From contig JBFYLP010000006.1 of the NCBI GenBank assembly GCA_041305345.1, positions 1-64,000 of the forward strand: a stretch of DNA of 64,000 bases. The letters run 5' to 3'. The position numbers were made by a program, and so were the translations under genes. This document shows, piece after piece, positions 58,721 to 64,000 of this stretch. The number at the start of each line of letters is the position of its first letter. Positions within the stretch are counted from its first letter, which is position 1. The notes under the pieces were generated by a model that worked only from the letters and a program-made list of their open reading frames with translations, was not told the origin of the DNA and did no database searches. This DNA is from JACRGC01 sp041305345. Lineage in GTDB: Archaea > Micrarchaeota > Micrarchaeia > Norongarragalinales > SBBD01.

Positions 58721-59389
58721 ATGAGAACGCTCGTTTTCCCTTCAATCCTTTCTGCTGATTTCACGAATTTTGGGAAGGGTATAGAGCTTGCAAAGGCTGC
58801 CGGAGCGGATGGCGTGCAGCTCGATGTGATGGATGGCCATTTCGTCCCAAACATAACATTCGGCTGGGGGCTTGTTGAGGCGATTAGGAAGAAAACGGAC
58901 CTGTTTCTCGATTCGCACCTTATGATCGATAGCCCCCTCAGGTTCGCGCACAAATTCGCGGAAGCGGGTTCTGATAATGTGATTTTCCACATCGAGGCGT
59001 GCAGGAATGATGATGAAGCTCTGGCGGTGATTGGGAGCATCCGGAAAGCGGGTTCCAAACCTTCAATTGCAATCAAACCCAGCACTCCCGCGGAGCGCAT
59101 CAAGCCATTCCTGGATGAAAACCTGTTCCTGATCCTCGTGATGACAGTGGAGCCGGGCTTTGGAGGGCAGGAGTTCATCGGAAGCATGATTCCAAAGGTA
59201 AAGCTGATTAGGAAATGGATCACGCAGAAAAAGCTCAAAACCCACATTCAAGTAGATGGGGGGATAAATTTGCTAACCGCTGAGCTCGCGAAAAAAGCAG
59301 GGGCCGATATTTTGGTTGCGGGAAGCGCCCTCTATAGGCACAAGACGGCGAAGGAAATGGGCAAAGCGATAAGGATGATGAGGAAATAG
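58721..59389 (+). CDS. rpe: Ribulose-phosphate 3-epimerase
   Basis: A 222-residue TIM-barrel epimerase. Signature segments: PSILSADFTNFG, VQLDVMDGHFVPNITFG, FLDSHLMI, VMTVEPGFGGQEFI and IQVDGGIN. The metal-binding His and Asp residues of the family are kept. It interconverts ribulose 5-phosphate and xylulose 5-phosphate in pentose phosphate metabolism. TATA-like TTATATATT near 58676-58684 gives a short leader. The next gene follows after 9 bp. Confidence 0.94.
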   Translation: MRTLVFPSILSADFTNFGKGIELAKAAGADGVQLDVMDGHFVPNITFGWGLVEAIRKKTDLFLDSHLMIDSPLRFAHKFAEAGSDNVIFHIEACRNDDEALAVIGSIRKAGSKPSIAIKPSTPAERIKPFLDENLFLILVMTVEPGFGGQEFIGSMIPKVKLIRKWITQKKLKTHIQVDGGINLLTAELAKKAGADILVAGSALYRHKTAKEMGKAIRMMRK

Positions 59390-59398
59390 GTCCTGCTT

Positions 59399-59962
59399 AT
59401 GGAATTCATCCATTGGGAGAAGGGAAGGAAGCCGGTCACTGCCGATGAAAAAAAACTGATGGATTCGTATGCCCATGCATGGCTTTACGCCTATGGCACG
59501 CCACCGGAACACCTAAGAGGATTCAATGAGCTGGATCTTCTATCCCATCACGTGGTCGCGAAAGAAGGGAATCGGATAATTGGGGGGATGCGGTTGGAAA
59601 ATCCCGAGCAGCATGAGATAGATTGGGGGTTGATGGACAACTTTGAACGCATCGGGATTTCCAAAGAAGATATTGGAAAAACAGTTGTGACATCGGGATT
59701 TTTCGTTTCTAAAGGTGTTGGAATCAGGGAAAAGGCGGAGGCAGTAAAAAGAATAATTGGGAATGCGTCAAAGTTGGGGCTTGATTTAGGCAAGAGGCAT
59801 GTGATACTGAGGGCATTGGAGGAGAAAAAGCACCTCCAGAAGCTATATGACAGACTTGGTTTTACAAATACGGGAATAGTGTTCACAGACCCTACCAATT
59901 TAAGATTTCGCATCTATTATTTTAATGAGGCAAAATTGAAGGAACTTAGCAAAATGGCTTGA
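59399..59962 (+). CDS. GNAT/acyl-homoserine-lactone-synthase-like acyltransferase
   Basis: A 187-residue protein with an N-acyltransferase-like core: HHVVAKEGNRIIGGMRLENP, VVTSGFFVSKGVGIREKAE (acyl-CoA loop position), GNASKLGLDLG and KLYDRLGFTNTG, the GNAT strand-helix ending. It resembles acetyltransferases of the PEP-CTERM/AHL-synthase-like group. Substrate is unknown. It lies between rpe and pyrF in one apparent operon with gaps of 9 and 10 bp. Confidence 0.72.
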   Translation: MEFIHWEKGRKPVTADEKKLMDSYAHAWLYAYGTPPEHLRGFNELDLLSHHVVAKEGNRIIGGMRLENPEQHEIDWGLMDNFERIGISKEDIGKTVVTSGFFVSKGVGIREKAEAVKRIIGNASKLGLDLGKRHVILRALEEKKHLQKLYDRLGFTNTGIVFTDPTNLRFRIYYFNEAKLKELSKMA

Positions 59963-59972
59963 TGTGGTAAAT

Positions 59973-60758
59973 ATGTCGTTTATTGCCAAATACACCGATG
60001 TAAAAAAGCAAAAGAAGAGCACCCTTTGCATCGGGCTGGACCCCGCCAGCATCTTCTTCAAGGAGCAGGACTCGATCCCGCGTGAATACTTCGAGAAGGG
60101 ATCGGAAGCGGATGGGATGAAGCGCTTTTGCCTAGATGTGATCAATAAGACGGCGGAATATGCCTGTGCCATTAAAATCAATGCCCAGTTCGTGATTCCG
60201 TTCTCCCTAAAGGATTTGCAGGAATTGAACGCGGCCATTTCGAGCAAAGGCTGCCTCTCCATTTTCGACCTTAAACTTTCCGACATCGGCTCGAGCAACG
60301 AGAGCGCGATCTATTGGATGAGGAAGGCCGAGTTCGATGCGTTCACCTTCTCACCATTCGCAGGCAACATCGAAGAAACAGTGAGGCAGGCACACGACGC
60401 GAAATTGGGAGTGATCGTTTTGACATTGATGAGCAACCCTTCCGCGAGGTTTTTCATGGGGAATTCGCAGGTCGAAGGGAAGCGCGGGTACGAATGGATT
60501 GCTGAGGAAGTGAGGAAGCAATCAGCTGATGGAGTGGTAGTCGGCGCGACGAACAACCCAAGGGAGATGGTAGAAATTCGGGAAATCATCGGAAATGAGC
60601 CAATAGTCCTTATTCCCGGAATCGGCAAGCAGGGAGGGGACATTGAGACTGTAAAAACCGCCGGCGAGAACATACTCGTTAACGTCGGAAGGGACATCAT
60701 CTATGCGGACGATCCACAGGAAAGGGCAAGGGAATACTTCAAATTATTGAGGAGATGA
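59973..60758 (+). CDS. pyrF: Orotidine 5'-phosphate decarboxylase
   Basis: A 261-residue type 2 OMP decarboxylase. Active-site segments are STLCIGLDPA, KINAQFVIPF, IFDLKLSDIGSS (Lys and Asp of the catalytic DxKxxD array) and LIPGIGKQGGD at the phosphate site. It makes UMP in the last step of pyrimidine synthesis. ATG 59973 starts the family-like N terminus; GTG 59964 is alternative. It ends the rpe-acyltransferase-pyrF unit. Confidence 0.93.
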   Translation: MSFIAKYTDVKKQKKSTLCIGLDPASIFFKEQDSIPREYFEKGSEADGMKRFCLDVINKTAEYACAIKINAQFVIPFSLKDLQELNAAISSKGCLSIFDLKLSDIGSSNESAIYWMRKAEFDAFTFSPFAGNIEETVRQAHDAKLGVIVLTLMSNPSARFFMGNSQVEGKRGYEWIAEEVRKQSADGVVVGATNNPREMVEIREIIGNEPIVLIPGIGKQGGDIETVKTAGENILVNVGRDIIYADDPQERAREYFKLLRR

Positions 60759-60865
60759 GTTTTTCCTGCTGGGAGTGTGTTTAAAATATTAACTTCCCTT
60801 AACTTATCTCCCTAAAATTGCTGATTTTGGGTAAATTAATGCTTACAAATTAAGGTGTAATTGTT

Positions 60866-61579
60866 ATGGGTTTGAGACCGGCAAAGACCGTAAGGAAGTA
60901 CCAGGGCCAGCCGTGGGCAAGGATGTCCCAGAGCGTACCTAGGAAGAGCTACGTGAAGGGCGCGCCAAGGCCGAAGGTTAGGCAGTACAATATGGGGGTG
61001 GATAGGTTTTACGAGACGGAAGTGAACCTGTTCGCAGCCGGGGACATCCAGCTTAGGGATAATTCAATGGAAGCTGCAAGGCAGGTGGCAGTTAAATACC
61101 TGGAAAAAAACCTCGCCGGCCAGTACTTTTTTGGTATATTGAAATACCCGCACCTTGTGATAAGGGAGCACTCTGCCCTCGGAGTCGCAGGCGCGGACCG
61201 TATCTCGAAAGGAATGAAGAGGGCGTTTGGGAGGCCCAAGGGAAGGATGGCACGGGTAAAGCACGGCGATACCGTTTTCACGATCCGCATCAACACCAAG
61301 GACCTTGGAATCGTCCACGAGGCGTTTAGGCGCGCAAAACTGAAGATGTCGGGAAGGTTTGAGGAGACCATCAGGGACATCAAAAACGACCCCAAGAACC
61401 GCGCAAAAATCGGCAAAGAGATCGTCATGAAAGTGAAGGTTACCGAGGAGAAGAAGAAGGAGGAAGTGCCTGCAGCAGGCGCAGCGCCTGCGGAAGCTGC
61501 GAAGGAGGGCGAGAAGGCTTCTGAAGGAAAGGTGGCAGAAGCGAAAGCAGAACCCAAAAAGGATGAGAAAAAGAAGTAA
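60866..61579 (+). CDS. rpl10e: Ribosomal protein L10e (uL16)
   Basis: A 237-residue uL16 homologue of the large subunit. The N terminus (GLRPAKTVRKYQGQPWARMS) and FGRPKGRMARVKHGDTVFTI are family-typical. The first 180 residues are the usual protein; the last 50 are a Lys/Glu/Ala-rich, low-complexity tail absent from ordinary L10e, of a kind DPANN ribosomal proteins often carry. It is 79 bp before the EF-1 beta gene, probably one operon. Confidence 0.95.
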   Translation: MGLRPAKTVRKYQGQPWARMSQSVPRKSYVKGAPRPKVRQYNMGVDRFYETEVNLFAAGDIQLRDNSMEAARQVAVKYLEKNLAGQYFFGILKYPHLVIREHSALGVAGADRISKGMKRAFGRPKGRMARVKHGDTVFTIRINTKDLGIVHEAFRRAKLKMSGRFEETIRDIKNDPKNRAKIGKEIVMKVKVTEEKKKEEVPAAGAAPAEAAKEGEKASEGKVAEAKAEPKKDEKKK

Positions 61580-61658
61580 AGGATTGGGCGGGCTTTAAAA
61601 CCCAAGGAAGGCAAAATATAACCACAAAAGAAGAAATCAAGAAATTAGAGTGAGATTT

Positions 61659-61907
61659 ATGGGAAAGGTTTTGACCGTCCTTAAGGTTTTTCCCGTGGAG
61701 GATTTTGAGCTTGAGAGGCTTAGGGATAACGTTTCCAAGGTTGAAGGCTGCAATTCCTCCAAAATCATCGATTACGTATTCGGCTCTAAGATCATACAGG
61801 CTTCGTTCGTCTGCGAGGATGCGCAGAGCAAGGACTTCGAGGAGATCGTCCGGAAGGTCGAGGGAGTGAACGAAGTGCAGGTTGAGGAAGTGGGATTGAT
61901 TTCCTGA
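61659..61907 (+). CDS. ef1b: Elongation factor 1-beta (aEF1B)
   Basis: An 82-residue archaeal EF-1 beta: KVLTVLKVFPVEDFELERLR, IIDYVFGSKIIQASFVCED and VNEVQVEEVGLIS. It exchanges nucleotide on EF-1 alpha during translation. ATG 61659 is preferred over GTG 61650. Length is slightly shorter than the typical 85-92. It is downstream of L10e on the same strand. Confidence 0.9.
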   Translation: MGKVLTVLKVFPVEDFELERLRDNVSKVEGCNSSKIIDYVFGSKIIQASFVCEDAQSKDFEEIVRKVEGVNEVQVEEVGLIS

Positions 61908-61964
61908 TCAGACGGCTGTGTTTCACCTAGGGACAAACTAATTCACGGTTATTTTGCATTTAGC

Positions 61965-62060
61965 TTACGGATACATCGGGATGCCATCCGCTATCCCCTG
62001 CCTGCCGCTGAGGAACCAAATGGCTACGATCCCAATCGCAAGCCACATCAGCCCATCCAT
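61965..62060 (-). CDS. 31-residue membrane microprotein, paralogue 1
   Basis: A short frame read directly: MDGLMWLAIGIVAIWFLSGR followed by QGIADGIPMYP. It is one membrane helix with a conserved C-terminal DGIPMYP. It shares length, start (MDG), helix pattern (W-L-x-x-G-x-x-A-I-W) and end (DGIPMYP) with the frame at 62404-62499. The upstream regions of the two are also similar, so they are paralogues. Conservation of the peptide argues for coding. Function unknown. Confidence 0.72.
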   Translation of the reverse strand: MDGLMWLAIGIVAIWFLSGRQGIADGIPMYP

Positions 62061-62220
62061 TTTCAATCCCCAAATACTTATGAACTGCGGCACATTTACT
62101 GGTTTGTCGTTTGATTTACGACGTTCAATTTGGGGGAGGATGCAACGGCACATGCCGTGCGATTTTGGAGGTGATGGATTCGGTTTTTTTTTGGAAAATC
62201 GCGTGTTGCCATATCCCCCT

Positions 62221-62388
62221 TCAGGGTGCTTCAAAGCCAAGCAATGCGACACCCCCTAGCACCAGCATCTCTGGCCGCATCAGGATTTCGAACAATCCAT
62301 CCGTTGCGCCCCCTCCGAGGAGGAGAAGCGCAAACAGTGCCGCAAGCGCAGGCGCGCCGTGGCATAGGCCGTCGTCAGCAAGGCTCAT
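62221..62388 (-). CDS. 55-residue hydrophobic microprotein
   Basis: A short frame read directly: MSLADDGLCHGAPALAALFA followed by LLLLGGGATDGLFEIL and a second hydrophobic segment MLVLGGVALLGF. It has two short membrane helices. AGGTGGGG lies about 5 bp before the ATG, and the start is 15 bp downstream of the stop of the microprotein at 62404, so they form an operon. Function unknown. Confidence 0.68.
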   Translation of the reverse strand: MSLADDGLCHGAPALAALFALLLLGGGATDGLFEILMRPEMLVLGGVALLGFEAP

Positions 62389-62403
62389 TTACCCCACCTT
62401 TTC

Positions 62404-62499
62404 TTACGGGTACATTGGGATTCCGTCCGTTCCCATTTCGGTTGGGCCTATGAGCCATATCGCCGCAACTCCCATCAGGAGCCAAACGATTCCGTCCAT
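62404..62499 (-). CDS. 31-residue membrane microprotein, paralogue 2
   Basis: A short frame read directly: MDGIVWLLMGVAAIWLIGPT followed by EMGTDGIPMYP. A strong ribosome-binding site, GGAGGTG, stands 6 bp before the ATG. It is the same length as the frame at 61965, with 17 of 31 identities by eye clustered at start and end. It heads the microprotein operon. It may be a subunit or regulator of a membrane complex. Confidence 0.75.
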   Translation of the reverse strand: MDGIVWLLMGVAAIWLIGPTEMGTDGIPMYP

Positions 62500-62634
62500 A
62501 TCCACCACCTCCTAAATAAGTTATGGACGGCGGGGCTATTACGGATTTGTCGTAAACTTTAAGACAACAATAAAATTCCTTGGCGGGGGGTGCAGCTGGG
62601 ACGGATCAAAGCAGAAAACACATTGGCATTAGCG

Positions 62635-63090
62635 TTAGGTTTTATGAAGTTTGAAGCACCGAATCCCTGCGAACATCGGCTCGCGGAATTCCCTAAGCCT
62701 ATACCCTTCACTCTCAAGGGACTTCCTTAGCGGGCCCAGGAGTGCTTCAGGATCCTTGCCTTGATCATAAACCTTGCTCACGCTTCCGGCAAGGCCGCCT
62801 GTGTGCGCACGGAAAATGGATGCACGATACCCATTTGGCGCGGTATAAAAGGTGGATGTGCCTGGCTTCCTTAAGACCCAGTGGAAATGGGCTTCCCGGG
62901 GCTCCGTTTGATTGGGTTTTGGCTTGAATCCCAAGTTCTTTAAACCCTTTTCAATATTGGCATCAGTTTCAAATGAAAAATGCACGGCCAGCCTGCCGCC
63001 ATAGCTCTCGAGGAATAAATGGGGGTTTGTTGCCGGCGCCCGTTGTTTTTCGAATTGATGCAATAGTTCCAGGAAGTATTCCAGCGGCAT
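62635..63090 (-). CDS. Hypothetical protein
   Basis: A 151-residue soluble protein with alternating strands and helices: LEYFLELLHQFEKQRAPATN, RLAVHFSFETDANIEKGLKN, EAHFHWVLRKPGTSTFYTAP and YRLREFREPMFAGIRCFKLH. I recognise no family. It lies 2 bp downstream of the nucleotidyltransferase gene, so it is probably translated from the same transcript. Function unknown. Confidence 0.7.
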   Translation of the reverse strand: MPLEYFLELLHQFEKQRAPATNPHLFLESYGGRLAVHFSFETDANIEKGLKNLGFKPKPNQTEPREAHFHWVLRKPGTSTFYTAPNGYRASIFRAHTGGLAGSVSKVYDQGKDPEALLGPLRKSLESEGYRLREFREPMFAGIRCFKLHKT

Positions 63091-63092
63091 AA

Positions 63093-64000
63093 CTACCCCT
63101 TGAATGCAGAATCGTTTTCGAGATTATTGTACACGTAAGCTGCGGGGGAGATTCGGCAGTTCTCACCGACCATTACACCGCAATTGATGGAGACGTTAAT
63201 GCCTGTCTTTGTGCCCTTCCCTATGACCGCGCCGAGCTTATCCCTTCCGGAAACCACCCTCCCGTCCTCACCGCGTATTGCAATGGCGGAATGGTCGAAT
63301 TTCAGGTTCGCTATCTTGGTGCCCGCCCCGAAATTGACGTTTTCGCATATTATCGAATCCCCGATGTATGAGAGATGGGCGGCATTCGAATTGTGCATTA
63401 TTATCGAGCTTTTAACCTCGGTTGAATTCCCGATGTGGCAGTTATCCTCAATGACAACGCCCTTGCGGAGATAAGCACTGGGGCCGACCACGGAATTCTC
63501 CCCGATGAAGACATTCCCCTCGATATAGGTCCCGCTTTTGACAACCGAGCCCCTTCCGACCCTAAGCTTGCCTTTCACGACCACGAAATCCTCAACTTTC
63601 CCCTCGATCCTTGGCTCCATCAGGTTCGCCAGCGCATATTCGGATGCAGAAAGGTAGTTCCAGAAATAGCCAACATCCGTCCAATAGCCTCCGTACTCAA
63701 GAACCTTCAGGGGCTGTTTGCGGGCAAAATCGAGCAATGCATCGGTGATCTCGTATTCATTCCGCCTCGAAATCCCTACGGCCTTCAGATAGCCGAAGAA
63801 TTCCCTTGGCATGAACAGGCAGCCCGTGCTGATCAGCTTGTTCCTTGCATCGGCGGGCTTTTCAACCAGACCGACCAGGTTGCCGCCCTCGACATCAACG
63901 ACTCCGTAGGCGCTGGCATCATCCTCCCTCTTGGTGACGATGAATGGCTTCCCGTCGGCATTTGAAAGCAGCAATTCGAAGAAGCTGGGATCGAAGAACG
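63093..64000 (-). CDS. GlmU-like sugar-1-phosphate nucleotidyltransferase, 5' end beyond window
   Basis: The frame is open to the window edge, so the N terminus (with the nucleotide-binding motif) is missing. The visible first part is the end of a nucleotidyltransferase domain (GLVEKPADARNKLISTGCLF, YWTDVGYFWNYL). The rest is a left-handed beta-helix acyltransferase region of hexapeptide repeats (VVGPSAYLRKGVVIEDNCHI, NTEVKSS-like turns, GTKTGINVSINCGVMVG). Bifunctional archaeal enzymes of this kind make UDP-GlcNAc or other nucleotide sugars for glycans. Confidence 0.88.
   Translation of the reverse strand, partial: FFDPSFFELLLSNADGKPFIVTKREDDASAYGVVDVEGGNLVGLVEKPADARNKLISTGCLFMPREFFGYLKAVGISRRNEYEITDALLDFARKQPLKVLEYGGYWTDVGYFWNYLSASEYALANLMEPRIEGKVEDFVVVKGKLRVGRGSVVKSGTYIEGNVFIGENSVVGPSAYLRKGVVIEDNCHIGNSTEVKSSIIMHNSNAAHLSYIGDSIICENVNFGAGTKIANLKFDHSAIAIRGEDGRVVSGRDKLGAVIGKGTKTGINVSINCGVMVGENCRISPAAYVYNNLENDSAFKG

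Overview
This window looks like chromosomal DNA of a small-genome archaeon of the DPANN type. Archaeal markers are ribosomal proteins S3Ae, S15 and L10e, EF-1 beta, an LSm protein, ATP-dependent DNA ligase, CDP-archaeol synthase, type II methionine aminopeptidase, a Trm5-type tRNA methyltransferase, archaeosortases, TATA-box promoters and a tRNA with an apparent non-anticodon intron. Micrarchaeota or Diapherotrites would fit the PEGA proteins, Ser-Pro linkers and Cys-rich lipoproteins, but the phylum is an inference from content.

Left chromosomal part (1-30.7 kb): a truncated PEGA-domain surface protein, RNase Z, glycerate kinase, TldD, a toxin-antitoxin pair with phased operator repeats, a DRG-like GTPase, a PadR regulator with a divergent Cys-rich small protein and two matching palindromes, an archaeosortase, a site-2 protease, a beta-CASP nuclease, prenyltransferase UppS, S3Ae/S15, a SpoU methyltransferase, MinD, LSm, tRNA-Ala and tRNA-Val, a large Ig-like surface protein, CDP-archaeol synthase, a second archaeosortase coupled to a secreted Lon-like protease, DNA ligase and Trm5.

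Variable island (30.7-53.7 kb): this part is visibly AT-richer and is divided by seven related 44-bp sites (called A-G here). Site G is the 3' end of a chromosomal membrane-protein gene and lies beside a tyrosine recombinase gene. The other sites carry the same short C-terminal coding tail. Between them sit small cassettes with no recombinase of their own (0.55-3.4 kb) and one about 13.9-kb element (F-G) with tyrosine and serine recombinases, an AAA-like ATPase, small regulators and surface proteins. Three cassette genes share an identical 18-bp promoter-like motif. I read this as serial site-specific integration, an integron-like cassette array in an archaeon. It is the most interesting feature of the window. 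Cargo includes a caspase/CHAT-like protease operon, a DUF234-type ATPase-nuclease and an AN1-finger/CAP fusion protein.

Right chromosomal part (53.7-64 kb): a run of small paralogous membrane proteins (possibly part of a secretion machine), methionine aminopeptidase, a DUF99 protein, signal peptidase I, ribulose-phosphate epimerase, PyrF, L10e, EF-1 beta, an unannotated cluster of three microproteins and a truncated sugar nucleotidyltransferase.
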